From the NCBI GenBank assembly GCA_004017275.1, contig SAKE01000002.1, positions 65,411-129,410 on the forward strand: 64,000 bases of DNA. Direction: 5' to 3'. The position numbers were made by a program, and so were the translations under genes. Shown here piece after piece: positions 46,745 through 55,868 of the stretch. The notes below the pieces were generated by a model, which saw only the letters and a program-made list of their open reading frames with translations, was not told where the DNA came from and did not search any database. The number at the start of each line of letters is the position of its first letter. Position 1 is the stretch's first letter. The DNA comes from Mesorhizobium sp. Its GTDB lineage: Bacteria > Pseudomonadota > Alphaproteobacteria > Rhizobiales > Rhizobiaceae.

Positions 46745-47842
46745 ATGGCCCACGTGGTCCTCAAAGATCTCGTCAAGACCTATGGCGGCTTCAAGGCTGT
46801 CAACGACGTTTCGCTGACAGTCAATGACGGCGAGTTCGTAGCACTCGTCGGTCCGTCGGGCTGCGGCAAGACAACGACGCTCAATCTTGTCGCCGGGCTG
46901 ATCCCGATCACATCGGGTGACATCGTCATCGGAGACCGGGTGGTCAACGACCTCGACCCCAAGGACCGGGACATCGCGATGGTGTTCCAGAACTACGCGC
47001 TCTACCCACAGAAGTCGGTCTACAAGAACCTGGCATTCCCGCTGCAGATGCGCAAACTGCCCAGGGACGAGATCGACAGGAAGGTCAAGGAAGCGGCGCG
47101 GGTCCTCGACATGACGCATCTGCTCGAGCGCAAGCCGCGCGAACTTTCTGGCGGGCAGCAGCAGCGCGTGGCGCTCGGCCGTGCCCTCGTTCGAGACCCG
47201 GCGGTGTTCCTCATGGATGAGCCGCTCTCCAACCTCGATGCCAAACTGCGCGTGCAGATGCGGTCGGAGATCAAGCGCTTCCACCAGGACCTCAAGGCGA
47301 CGATCATCTATGTGACGCACGACCAGCTAGAGGCCGTGACCATGGCCGATAAGATGGCGGTGATGAACGGAGGCTACCTGCAGCAATACGATTCACCGGC
47401 GCAGGTCTTTGCTCATCCGGTGAACATGTTTGTTGCCAGCTTCATCGGCAGCCCGGCGATGAGCCTCATTCCGCTGGAAGCTTCGGCGGCAAACGGCAAC
47501 ACTGTGTTGACCAGCGCGGAGGGCTGGAGCCTTGAGCTCTCGCCGCGCAACGCCCAGAAGGTCGCGAGAGCAACGACCAAGAAGGTTGTGCTCGGAGCGC
47601 GACACTCGACGGTCAAGCTGCACAAGAGCGTCGTCGCCGGCGCCATTCCGGCAAAGGCCTATACGGTGGAACCAACCGGAGACGTCACCTTCGTGCAGGC
47701 GCTCCTCTCCGGCGCCATCGTCAACATCAGCGTGTCCCCCAACATCACCGTCGCGCCCGACGAGCAGATCTGGCTCGAGTTCGACCAGGAGCGGATGCAT
47801 CTGTTCGACGGCGAAACTGAAATGGCCCTCGAGGCCAACTAG
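46745..47842 (+). CDS. ABC sugar importer ATPase (UgpC/MsmK-like)
   Basis: 365 residues from ATG 46745 (GGGAG upstream); the frame is open long before it. Walker [15 protein letters not shown] (about 35-48). Q-loop: MVFQNYALYPQKSVYKN. Signature: LSGGQQQRVALGRA. Walker B: VFLMDEPLSNLD. An H-loop (IYVTHDQLEAVTMADKM) follows, then the C-terminal regulatory TOBE-like domain (GDVTFVQALLSG, DEQIWLEFDQERMHLFD). It powers import by the two permeases upstream. Confidence 0.94.
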   Translation: MAHVVLKDLVKTYGGFKAVNDVSLTVNDGEFVALVGPSGCGKTTTLNLVAGLIPITSGDIVIGDRVVNDLDPKDRDIAMVFQNYALYPQKSVYKNLAFPLQMRKLPRDEIDRKVKEAARVLDMTHLLERKPRELSGGQQQRVALGRALVRDPAVFLMDEPLSNLDAKLRVQMRSEIKRFHQDLKATIIYVTHDQLEAVTMADKMAVMNGGYLQQYDSPAQVFAHPVNMFVASFIGSPAMSLIPLEASAANGNTVLTSAEGWSLELSPRNAQKVARATTKKVVLGARHSTVKLHKSVVAGAIPAKAYTVEPTGDVTFVQALLSGAIVNISVSPNITVAPDEQIWLEFDQERMHLFDGETEMALEAN

Positions 47843-47874
47843 GACAGGCAGATGCGTGTGGAACGTGGGCGTGG

Positions 47875-49038
47875 ATGACTGAGAAGCTTAAAATCACCGC
47901 GATCAAGCCCTATCCTGTGTGGGTAGGAACGCGTAACCAGATGCTCGTCAAGGTCGAGACCGACCTGGGCATCTTCGGCTGGGGCGAGAGCGGCTTGAGC
48001 GGCCGCGAGCGGGCCGTGGCCGGAGCGGTCGAGCATTATCGCGAGTTTCTCATCGGCCGCGATCCGATGCAGATCGGACGGATCTGGCAGGAGGTCTATC
48101 GCAGCCAGTATTTCGAAGGCGGGCGCGTTCTGCAGGCGGCGATTTCCGCCATCGACATCGCCCTTCACGACATCAAGGGCAAGGCGCTGGGGGTGCCGGT
48201 CTACGAGTTGCTGGGCGGCAAACAGCGCGACCGCATCCCAACCTTCGCCTCGACCGGTGACGAAGCCGAGGGAGATGCTGCAATCGAACGCGCCCGCGAA
48301 CTGTGCGCACGGGGTTGGCAGGCGATTCGCTTCTTTCCCGTCGGGCAAAGCAGCAGGGACATCTTCGAGCCGCGCGAGTCGATCGGCGCTACCGCGAATA
48401 TGCTGAACAAAGCGCGCGAGGCGCTTGGCGACGACGTCGTCCTTGGCATCGACTATCATCACCGACTGTCCGTGGCAGAGGCGGCGAGCTTCTGCAACAA
48501 GCTCCGCCGCGGCGTGCTCGATTTCCTCGAGGAGCCTATACGCGACGAGACGCCGGAGGCCTACGAATCCCTGCGCAGGATGACCGACATCCCCTTTGCC
48601 ATCGGCGAGGAATTTGCCAGCAAGTGGCAGTTCCTGCCCTATATCGAGCGTGGCATCCATCAGTTCAATCGGATCGATGTCTGCAATGTCGGCGGGCTCA
48701 CCGAGGCGATGAAGGTCGCTGGTTGGAGCGAGGCGCACTACGTAGACCTGATGCCGCACAATCCGCTTGGTCCAGTGTGCACGGCCGCGACCGTGCATCT
48801 GGCCTGCGCGGTACCTAACTTCGCGTGGCTCGAGACCAGGGAGCCCGAAACAAAACTGGGCTTCGACAATTCCGACTTCTTCCCCGTGCAACCAAGGCTC
48901 GACGGCCCAGATTATCCGGTCGGCGATCTGCCGGGGCTCGGCATCGAGGTCAACGAAGCTGCGATCCAGGCGCAGAGCTTGCGTTTCTGGGAAGCGCCTC
49001 ACCTGAGGCGCCGCGACGGTTCCGTCACGAACTGGTAG
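47875..49038 (+). CDS. Enolase-superfamily dehydratase, DgoD (galactonate dehydratase)-like
   Basis: 387 residues. Capping domain: VKVETDLGIFGWGESGLSG and ALHDIKGKALGVPVYELLGG. Barrel ligands: LGIDYHHRLS (Asp, with D-x-H), FLEEPIRDE (Glu) and IGEEFAS (Glu), then DVCNVGGLTEAMKVAG and LMPHNPLGPVCTAA with the His. The C-terminal LPGLGIEVNEAA is typical of galactonate dehydratase-type members. It removes water from an aldonate to give a 2-keto-3-deoxy-aldonate. It lies directly after the ABC importer genes, so imported sugar acid is its likely substrate. The identity galactonate is not proven. Confidence 0.9.
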   Translation: MTEKLKITAIKPYPVWVGTRNQMLVKVETDLGIFGWGESGLSGRERAVAGAVEHYREFLIGRDPMQIGRIWQEVYRSQYFEGGRVLQAAISAIDIALHDIKGKALGVPVYELLGGKQRDRIPTFASTGDEAEGDAAIERARELCARGWQAIRFFPVGQSSRDIFEPRESIGATANMLNKAREALGDDVVLGIDYHHRLSVAEAASFCNKLRRGVLDFLEEPIRDETPEAYESLRRMTDIPFAIGEEFASKWQFLPYIERGIHQFNRIDVCNVGGLTEAMKVAGWSEAHYVDLMPHNPLGPVCTAATVHLACAVPNFAWLETREPETKLGFDNSDFFPVQPRLDGPDYPVGDLPGLGIEVNEAAIQAQSLRFWEAPHLRRRDGSVTNW

Positions 49039-49061
49039 TTCCCTTCAACCGGAGTACGATA

Positions 49062-49805
49062 ATGACGCACACGTCCGAGATCACGCGGCCGCCCAAAGAC
49101 CTGATCGACGCGCTAAGGGAAATCGGCGCCGCGACGGTTGCCGGCACTCTTGGTCACATGGGCTTCCGCAATCCGCACATGGTCGGTCCGGTGGCGCAGA
49201 ACCATGGGAAGTCGATCGTCGGGCCGGCGCTGACGCTGCAATTCTTGCCGCAGCGGCCGGATCTCTTCAGCGAAGGTGAATATGCAGATCCGGAAACGCA
49301 ACTGCACCGGCATGTGCTCTATCACGCACAGGAGGGCGACGTGGTCGTGGTCGACGCGCGCGGCGATATGAGTTCGGGCGTCTTCGGCGATATGATGTCG
49401 ACGTATTTCAAGGGCAGAGGTGGCGCAGGCATCGTCATCGACGGGTGCATGCGCGACCGGCCTAATGTTGAAAAACTTGATCTGCCGCTATGGCTGCGCG
49501 GCTGGACCCCCAACTACCATGTGCAAACCAGCATCTATCCGAACGCCGTCAACGTTCCGATTGCCTGCGGCGGTGTCACGGTGATCCCCGGCGACATTAT
49601 CGTCGCCGACGACGACGGGGCGGTGGTGCTTCCCGTCGCGATGGCCACGAAGGTAATCGAAGAATCGCAGAAGCATCACGATTGGGAGGAGTTCTCCCGC
49701 ATGAAGCTGATGCAGGGGGCTCCGCTGCAGCGCTACTATCCGCTGCACGACGATGCCCGTGGCGAATACGAGGAGTGGCGCAAAACCAATCGCTTGACGG
49801 ATTGA
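49062..49805 (+). CDS. RraA/HMG-aldolase-family protein
   Basis: 247 residues from ATG 49062 (GGAG seven bases upstream); the frame is open earlier but overlaps the previous gene. The RraA fold shows GHMGFRN and TLQFLPQRPD, VVVVDARGDMSSGVFGDMM (about 95-113), GAGIVIDGCMRDRPNVEKLD with the catalytic Arg/Asp, and VNVPIACGGVTVIPGDIIVA (about 170-190). Members with these motifs are class II pyruvate aldolases or oxaloacetate decarboxylases. It could split the 2-keto-3-deoxy acid made by the dehydratases into pyruvate and an aldehyde. It is the last gene of the + strand catabolic operon. Confidence 0.88.
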   Translation: MTHTSEITRPPKDLIDALREIGAATVAGTLGHMGFRNPHMVGPVAQNHGKSIVGPALTLQFLPQRPDLFSEGEYADPETQLHRHVLYHAQEGDVVVVDARGDMSSGVFGDMMSTYFKGRGGAGIVIDGCMRDRPNVEKLDLPLWLRGWTPNYHVQTSIYPNAVNVPIACGGVTVIPGDIIVADDDGAVVLPVAMATKVIEESQKHHDWEEFSRMKLMQGAPLQRYYPLHDDARGEYEEWRKTNRLTD

Positions 49806-50019
49806 CGTTAGAATCGCTCGGCGTACACTTTCGCCGCATTCGGGCGGCTGCCGTTTTATACGCCGTACGTCGCCAGCTATCCAAATCGAGCCTGCCCATC
49901 CCCGCCCGAAAACCTGGCGCCCTCCACCACCAACCCTGTGGATAGACCCCGAAGCCCCCCATCATTCCCGACATCCGCTTGCAAGAAGCCCTAGACTTGG
50001 TGTCAGGGGAATCAGGTGT

Positions 50020-52143
50020 ATGGCAATTGGGTCCGGTCATCGCGTCGTGTTGTTCACGTTGCTGGCGATTGCCGGCTGTACCTCCGCGCCGGGTAAGGAC
50101 TTCTTCACCGAGACCATAGACAGCCTGCACGCCAAGAATTCGCCGTTGCGGGCGGGCTATACCGGACCGGGCGCCGTCACCTCGGCAGCCGGCCAGGCGC
50201 AGCGTTTCAAGGGCACGCAGTATCAGGGCTCGGGTCAGTTCGTCTCCTCCGGCGCCCCCGTCACCAAGGTGACGACAGATGGTTCGGGCCAGTTCGAGCT
50301 CAATTTGATCAATGCGCCGATCACCGAGGCAGCCAAAGCGGTGCTCGGCGATGCGCTGCACCTCAACTACATCGTCGACCCGCGCGTGCAGGGCACGGTG
50401 ACGCTGCAGACCTCGCAGCCGGTGTCGAAGGATGCGTTGGTCGACATCCTGCAATCGGCGCTCGCGGTCAACGGCGCCGGCATCACCAACCGCGCCGGCA
50501 CCTCCCAGGTCGTGCCGCTTGCCGAGATCATGTCCAGCACACCGCCGGTCAGCGTGCCGTCGGTTTCGCCGTCCGGCCCCGGCGTCAAGGTGCAGGTGCT
50601 GCAGCTGCAATTCATCGCCGCCGACGAGATGAAGACCATCCTCGAACCGATCACCCGCCAGGGCTCGGTGCTGCGGGTCGATTCCACCCGCAACCTGATC
50701 ACTGTCGCCGGCAATGACAGCGACCTCAATGCCATCCGCGAAGCGGTTTCGGTGTTCGATGTCGACTGGATGCGCGGCATGTCGGTGGCGTTGCATCCGC
50801 TGAAGACCTCCAAACCGGAGGCGGTCGCCGCCGAGCTGGATTCGATCTTCGGCACCAAGGAAGGGCCGGGCGCCAAGCTCATCCAGTTCATCCCCAACGA
50901 CAGGCTGAATTCGGTGCTGGTGATCACGTCGCGCCCAGCCTATCTCAGCCGCGCCGCGGCCTGGATCAACAAGCTCGACAAGCTCGCCGAGACCAACGAG
51001 GACCAGCTTTTCGTCTACCAGATCCAGAACCGCCCGGCCAAGGAGCTGGCCGCGGTGCTGAGTTCCGTGCTTGGCACCACGGTCAAGACCGAGGGCGATT
51101 CAGGCGGCTCGAACGTGTCACCCGACCAGACGCCGATCGCCATGCAGTCGGATGGTGTCACGCCGGTGCCGTTGACCGGGCCGTCGCCTTCGATGCCGAC
51201 GGTAGACGGACAGCCGCCTGCGCAAGCCACTGTTGTCGCCGATGTCGAAAACAATGCGCTGCTGATTCAGACCACGGCGCGCGACTATGAACGCATCGAG
51301 CAGATCCTGGCCAAGGTCGACGTGCTGCCGACGCAGGTCATGCTGGAAGCCGTCATCGCCGAAGTGACGCTCAACGACGATCTGAAATACGGCCTGCGCT
51401 GGTTCTTCGAAAATGGCGGCATGAATATCTCGGTGTCCGATGTGGCAAAGGGCGTTGCCGCCGCAGCAATGCCGGGCTTCAACTGGAGCTACGCCACCGA
51501 CAATATCCAGGTGACGCTAAACGCACTATCCAGCATCACCGACGTTAATGTCATCTCGGCGCCGACGATCATGGCGCTGAACAACCAAAAAGCGGTGTTG
51601 CAGGTTGGCGACCAGGTGCCGATCGCCACACGGCAAGTGGTCGACCAGACTATCGGCAGCTCGCCGGTCGTCTCGGTCGAAATGAAGGACACCGGCGTCA
51701 TCCTGACGGTGACGCCACGCATCAACAATGCCGGCCGGGTCATGCTCGACATCGAGCAGGAGGTCAGCAATGTCACCAAGACGACCAGCTCCGGCATCGA
51801 TTCGCCGACCATCCAGCAGCGCAAGATCCAGACCCGCGTCCTGGTCAATGATGGCGAGAGCCTGGCGCTGGGGGGCCTCATCCAGTCGCGCAACAATATC
51901 GACCGCACGCAGGTGCCCATCCTCGGCGATATTCCGATCATCGGCAATGCGTTCAAGCAAAAGACGGACAGCATCGGACGCACCGAACTGATCATCTTCA
52001 TCAGGCCGCATGTTGTGCGCGACATCAACGAAGCCCGCGAAGTGACGGACGAATTCCGCGGCAAGATCAGTCTGCAGACACCGATCCAGAAGCGACGCGG
52101 CGGCACCAAGCTGCAGCAGGATTTGAAGAGGCTGGCGTATTGA
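50020..52143 (+). CDS. gspD: Type II secretion outer-membrane secretin GspD
   Basis: 707 residues. The N-terminus has a lipobox-like end (FTLLAIAGC), so it may be a lipoprotein and need no pilotin. The N0 domain is near residues 90-150 (FELNLINAPITEAAKAVLGD), followed by N1-N3 (VQVLQLQFIAADEMKTILEP; VALHPLKTSKPEAVAAELDS; VYQIQNRPAKELAAVLSSVL). The secretin domain has LNDDLKYGLRWFF, NNQKAVLQVGDQVPI, VILTVTPRINNAGRVMLDIE and LGDIPIIGNAFK. It forms the large outer-membrane ring. The next gene starts inside its stop codon. Confidence 0.95.
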   Translation: MAIGSGHRVVLFTLLAIAGCTSAPGKDFFTETIDSLHAKNSPLRAGYTGPGAVTSAAGQAQRFKGTQYQGSGQFVSSGAPVTKVTTDGSGQFELNLINAPITEAAKAVLGDALHLNYIVDPRVQGTVTLQTSQPVSKDALVDILQSALAVNGAGITNRAGTSQVVPLAEIMSSTPPVSVPSVSPSGPGVKVQVLQLQFIAADEMKTILEPITRQGSVLRVDSTRNLITVAGNDSDLNAIREAVSVFDVDWMRGMSVALHPLKTSKPEAVAAELDSIFGTKEGPGAKLIQFIPNDRLNSVLVITSRPAYLSRAAAWINKLDKLAETNEDQLFVYQIQNRPAKELAAVLSSVLGTTVKTEGDSGGSNVSPDQTPIAMQSDGVTPVPLTGPSPSMPTVDGQPPAQATVVADVENNALLIQTTARDYERIEQILAKVDVLPTQVMLEAVIAEVTLNDDLKYGLRWFFENGGMNISVSDVAKGVAAAAMPGFNWSYATDNIQVTLNALSSITDVNVISAPTIMALNNQKAVLQVGDQVPIATRQVVDQTIGSSPVVSVEMKDTGVILTVTPRINNAGRVMLDIEQEVSNVTKTTSSGIDSPTIQQRKIQTRVLVNDGESLALGGLIQSRNNIDRTQVPILGDIPIIGNAFKQKTDSIGRTELIIFIRPHVVRDINEAREVTDEFRGKISLQTPIQKRRGGTKLQQDLKRLAY

Positions 52144-52640
52144 CCGATGCCGCGCACCCATCGCTCGTGCTGGCTGCCACCATCGCCCTGGCAATAGTTC
52201 TTGCCGCCATTTCGATTGCCGATTTCCGTCGGCAGATCATCCCGGACAGGCTCAATCTGGCGCTGGCCGGCATTGGCCTTGCCTATCAGATGGCGACGGA
52301 TTTGGATGGCCTGCCGGTGCGGCCGCTGTTCGTCGCCGCGACGTTTGCCGCTGCCTGGCTGATCCGGCGTGGCCATTTCCTGATGACCGGCAGGATTGGG
52401 CTCGGCCTCGGCGACGTCAAGATGCTGGCCGCCGCCGCCTGCTGGATTAGCCCGCTGCTATTGCCGGTGCTGCTGTTCATTGCCAGCGCCAGCGCTCTGC
52501 TGTTCGTCGGTGGGCAGGTGGTTGCGACAGGCCCGGCGGCGGCGAAGGCGCGTGTCGCCTTCGGTCCGTTCATCGCCATCGGCCTCGGCTGCAGCTGGGC
52601 GCTGGAGCAATTTGCAGGTTTGGACATAGGACTTTTCTGA
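52140..52640 (+). CDS. gspO: Prepilin peptidase (GspO/PilD-like), peptidase domain only
   Basis: 166 residues from a TTG start overlapping the gspD stop (TTGA). About five membrane segments are visible. The two catalytic aspartates of family A24 are present: ISIADFRRQIIPD and GLGLGDVKML (G-D-x-K). The usual N-terminal methyltransferase domain with its Cys4 zinc site is missing, as in short TadV/CpaA-type peptidases. It cleaves the leader of the pseudopilins encoded around it at the inner membrane. With no methylase half, their new N-terminus may remain unmethylated. Confidence 0.9.
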   Translation: MTDAAHPSLVLAATIALAIVLAAISIADFRRQIIPDRLNLALAGIGLAYQMATDLDGLPVRPLFVAATFAAAWLIRRGHFLMTGRIGLGLGDVKMLAAAACWISPLLLPVLLFIASASALLFVGGQVVATGPAAAKARVAFGPFIAIGLGCSWALEQFAGLDIGLF

Positions 52641-53092
52641 TGATCACTCTGCACCTCACCTCTGAAAGATCCCGCCCTGAACGCGACGATCGCGACAGCG
52701 GCTTCACCCTGGTCGAGCTTCTCGTCGTGCTCGCCATCATCGCCTTGATCGCCACGCTCGCAGCACCGCAGGTGCTGCGCTATCTCGGCTCGGCCAGGAC
52801 CAACGCGGCCAAGGCGCAAGTCCGCAACATCGAAAGCGCGCTCGAACTCTACTATGTCGACAATGCGAAATATCCGACCGCGGAGGAGGGGCTCTCGGCC
52901 CTGGTCACGGCGCCCGCGGGCGAAGCGCGCTGGAACGGCCCCTATCTTAAGGGAACGACCGGCCTGAAGGATCCGTGGGGGAGGCCCTATTCCTACGAAG
53001 TGAAGGCCGATGCCAGCGGCGTGGTCATCCGCAGCCTTGGAAAAGACGGCAAGCCGGACGGAACCGGCGAAGACCAGGACGTCAGCAACTGA
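52640..53092 (+). CDS. gspG: Major pseudopilin GspG
   Basis: 150 residues; its ATG shares a base with the gspO stop (TGATG). Cleavage should be after Gly21: DSGFTLVELLVVLAIIALIA, with Glu at position +5. The C-terminal pseudopilin part has LELYYVDNAKYPTAEEGL, LVTAP, WNGPYLKG and KDPWGRPYSY, where the conserved aspartates bind calcium. It builds the pseudopilus shaft. It is unusual that gspG lies with D and O on the + strand and not with the other pseudopilins. Confidence 0.96.
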   Translation: MITLHLTSERSRPERDDRDSGFTLVELLVVLAIIALIATLAAPQVLRYLGSARTNAAKAQVRNIESALELYYVDNAKYPTAEEGLSALVTAPAGEARWNGPYLKGTTGLKDPWGRPYSYEVKADASGVVIRSLGKDGKPDGTGEDQDVSN

Positions 53093-53102
53093 CTTTTCTG
53101 CT

Positions 53103-53831
53103 CTATGGGCGCTGTGTTTCGGTCGTGAGCGGCAGCTGCCGGGCATTTGCCAGGTCGAGGCGGGCAAAACCTCTCGCCGAATAGGCGGCACCATCCCGCA
53201 GGACCGAGACGGTGAAGCGCACGGCGGCGGGCAGGCGCCGCGGCGCATTCCAGCCGGGCAACCACGATGACGCTGCCGTCGAACCGTCGAGATATTCGAA
53301 TCTTATGGCGCTCACACCGCCGAGCAGCCGCACCGGTTCGCTCTGCGTCGACGCGCCGGGCTGGCTGCCGCGCCGTGTTTTCTGGACAATGGCCAGTGCA
53401 TTTCCGCCAAGCGAAACGGCAATTTCACGCAGTGCGGAGGATTTGAAGCCGATCGCCTGAACGGCGTTGAATTCGATCCGAGCAGCATCGCCGTCGAGGT
53501 AAAGCACCTGGTCCGGCGACGACTTCGACAATGGCAATGGCTCGGCATGGCTGATCGCGGTTTCCAGAAACCGCGATGCGGCATCGACCTCCATCTGGAA
53601 TTCGGTCGCCTTTTCGATGCGCACCATGGTTCGAGCCTGGCCTAGGAAGACCATCATCAGCGATGTGATCACGCCGATCAGGGCCAGTCCGACCAGCACG
53701 TCGATGAGCGCGAACCCCTCAACCGATGCCGGCGGGCGAGATCTGGCATCGGGCGGGGGCATGCCCGAAAGCCGTCTCGGCCGGCAGATGGCGCCGGGCT
53801 TCGAGCGAGCGCGGAATACCAGGCCGCTCAT
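53103..53831 (-). CDS. gspJ: Minor pseudopilin GspJ
   Basis: 242 residues; it overlaps gspI by four bases. After a long basic leader, the prepilin site is VEGFALIDVLVGLALIGVIT; the +5 residue, usually Glu, is Asp here. The C-terminal part is beta-rich (VSAIRFEYLDGS, ARGFARLDLA), as in GspJ. It forms the pseudopilus tip with GspI and GspK. It ends 11 bases from the end of the convergent gspG. Confidence 0.85.
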   Translation of the reverse strand: MSGLVFRARSKPGAICRPRRLSGMPPPDARSRPPASVEGFALIDVLVGLALIGVITSLMMVFLGQARTMVRIEKATEFQMEVDAASRFLETAISHAEPLPLSKSSPDQVLYLDGDAARIEFNAVQAIGFKSSALREIAVSLGGNALAIVQKTRRGSQPGASTQSEPVRLLGGVSAIRFEYLDGSTAASSWLPGWNAPRRLPAAVRFTVSVLRDGAAYSARGFARLDLANARQLPLTTETQRP

Positions 53832-54187
53832 GGAGCACCCGGCTCGCGCATCGGCACGAAGGTCAGAAATGGCCCGCCTGGAGACGCTCCACCGGTCTTC
53901 TCGATGAGAACAGCGGTCACCTTCGCCTTCGACATTTCTATCGTGCGCGTCTTCAGGGTCCAGCCGGATGGCGCCATGGCTTGCACCCGAGCTTCATAGT
54001 CGGCCAGCATCACCCGCACGGTCCTGGCGGCGTCGGCCTGGCGCTTGGCAGCGATGATGCTGCGGCTGGCCAGCACGATCGACTGGCTGGCGATGCCAAG
54101 CACCAGCGCCAGGATGGTCAAGGCGACGATCATCTCCAGCATCGAAAATCCGTCTTCGGAGGAGAGCTGCGACGATGGCCCGGTCAT
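53828..54187 (-). CDS. gspI: Minor pseudopilin GspI
   Basis: 119 residues. The prepilin cleavage site and helix are DGFSMLEMIVALTILALVLG with Glu at +5. The rest is short and beta-rich, as in GspI (VRVMLADYEARVQAM, GWTLKTRTIEM). It overlaps gspH and gspJ by four bases each. Confidence 0.88.
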   Translation of the reverse strand: MTGPSSQLSSEDGFSMLEMIVALTILALVLGIASQSIVLASRSIIAAKRQADAARTVRVMLADYEARVQAMAPSGWTLKTRTIEMSKAKVTAVLIEKTGGASPGGPFLTFVPMREPGAP

Positions 54188-54654
54188 GGCACCGTGCGCC
54201 AGGTTGAAAGTCCGGTCAGCCAGTTGACTGCGATGCGTGCCTTCCGCCCTTTTCGCTCGAGGGCGATGTCCATGCCGGAAGCGCTGCCGTCGGGAAGGAA
54301 GGTCAAGACCGTCTGCCGGTCGGCAATGACGGTCTCCTGGCCGGTGGTCACGGTCATTTTGACATCGTCCGGCAGAGCGAGCGTGTCGCGCTCGCCAAAA
54401 CGGAAGGCGCGGGCGCCGAGATCGACGACCACCTGCTTTGGCCTGGCGGTGGCGATCGCCGATGTGCGCGACAGGCGCAGCCGCATGGTGATCTCGCCGG
54501 CCAGTGTCTCCAGGTTCTTGGTGCGATAGTTGCTGACCAGCCCCGGTGCGGCGATAGTCGCGACCAAGGCCATGATCGCCAGCACGACCAGCATCTCGAC
54601 CAGGGTAAATCCGGCCGTTGCGTGTTCCGGCACGCTGGCCCTCGCGGCTGTCAT
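54184..54654 (-). CDS. gspH: Minor pseudopilin GspH
   Basis: 156 residues from ATG 54654; the frame is open far upstream but that part is the shadow of gspF. The prepilin site is TAGFTLVEMLVVLAIMALVA. Then TKNLETLAGEITMRLRLSRT, typical of GspH. It overlaps gspF by four bases and gspI by four. Confidence 0.9.
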   Translation of the reverse strand: MTAARASVPEHATAGFTLVEMLVVLAIMALVATIAAPGLVSNYRTKNLETLAGEITMRLRLSRTSAIATARPKQVVVDLGARAFRFGERDTLALPDDVKMTVTTGQETVIADRQTVLTFLPDGSASGMDIALERKGRKARIAVNWLTGLSTWRTVP

Positions 54655-55868
54655 TGCAGCGCCAGATCGTTGATGCTGAGGATTGTCGTCATCACCGAAA
54701 TGACCAGGCTGCCGACGAGGAAACCGAGCGAAATCGTCAGCGCCGGCGTCAGCAGCTTCAGCACCGTGTCGATGCGTCGCGTCAGCGTCAGCTGGAGCAT
54801 TTTCGCCGCCCGATCCAGCACCACCGGAAGGGCGTTCGCCTCTTCGCCGAGCGAGACCAGCGACATCGTCGCATTGTCGAAAATCCCCGCCTTGACGATC
54901 GCGCCATGCAGGCGGGCGCCATTGGCGACGGTTTCCTCGATCGCTGCAAAGCTTGCCGCCAGTGAACTCTGCCTGGAGACGTTGGCGGCCAGGCCAAGCG
55001 CCTCGGTCATCGCCACGCCATTGCCGAGCAGCAGAGCGAGCGTTTCCAGATAGCGCGCGATCACCGCATCTCTGACCAGCGCGCCGATCAGGGGGATATT
55101 CAGCAGCCAATGCGAGAGGCGTTTTCTGGCACCGGTGGACCGGGACAGAAAAAGCCAGCCAAGCAGGCCGAGGACCGCCGCCAGCGGGAAGACGAACGGA
55201 TAGTCGCGGAACACCGTGCCGAACGCCGAAAGCATGGTCATGGTGAACGGTTTTGGGGCGGACGAGCCCTCGAAGATCGGTTCCAGCGCCGGCACCAGCA
55301 CCGTTGCCAGAATGACCAGCGCCCCGCTCATGACCAGCAGCAGGAAGGCCGGATAGGCCAGGGCCTCGATGATGGCCGCGCGGCGCTTGGCCGTTGCCTC
55401 ATACGTGTCCGCCAGCCGCTGGCAGATATAGGCCATCTTGCCGCTGCGCTCGCCGCTGGCGAGCAAGGCGGCGACGTCGGAGGTGATGCCCGGCAGGCCG
55501 GCAAATGCCTCGGCGATCGGCCGACCGCCGGTCGTCAGATCGAGCACCGATTGCAGCTGCTGACGCCGCTGACCGTTGGCCTCGCCCGAAATAACCGCAC
55601 CCAAAGCGCGGTCGACGGTGAAGCCGGCGTTTAGAAGCACCGAAAGCTCGGAAAACAGGCGGCTGAGATCGACTTTCCGGGTGAACGTCAGCGCGCTGCG
55701 TCCCGGCAAGCGAAGCTGCTGTTTGTCGCTATTCACCGGCGCAAGATGATAGGAACGGCGGCCCTGCTGCGCCAGTTTGCGCGCGGCATCCTGTTTCGTC
55801 GACGCATCGAGAACGCCGGTCTCGGTGCTGCCGTCGACGAGATAGGCGCGATAGGCAAAGGCCGGCAT
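54651..55868 (-). CDS. gspF: Inner-membrane platform protein GspF
   Basis: 405 residues. Two T2SSF domains: the first with FTRKVDLSRLFSELSVLLNA and GERSGKMAYICQRLADTYE, the second with YLETLALLLGNGVAMTEALG and SLGEEANALPVVLDRAAKML. Three membrane segments are visible (FLLLVMSGALVILATVLVPAL, FVFPLAAVLGLLGWLFLS, LGFLVGSLVISVMTTILS). It couples the ATPase to the pseudopilus. It starts one base inside the gspE stop (TGATG). Confidence 0.94.
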   Translation of the reverse strand: MPAFAYRAYLVDGSTETGVLDASTKQDAARKLAQQGRRSYHLAPVNSDKQQLRLPGRSALTFTRKVDLSRLFSELSVLLNAGFTVDRALGAVISGEANGQRRQQLQSVLDLTTGGRPIAEAFAGLPGITSDVAALLASGERSGKMAYICQRLADTYEATAKRRAAIIEALAYPAFLLLVMSGALVILATVLVPALEPIFEGSSAPKPFTMTMLSAFGTVFRDYPFVFPLAAVLGLLGWLFLSRSTGARKRLSHWLLNIPLIGALVRDAVIARYLETLALLLGNGVAMTEALGLAANVSRQSSLAASFAAIEETVANGARLHGAIVKAGIFDNATMSLVSLGEEANALPVVLDRAAKMLQLTLTRRIDTVLKLLTPALTISLGFLVGSLVISVMTTILSINDLALQ

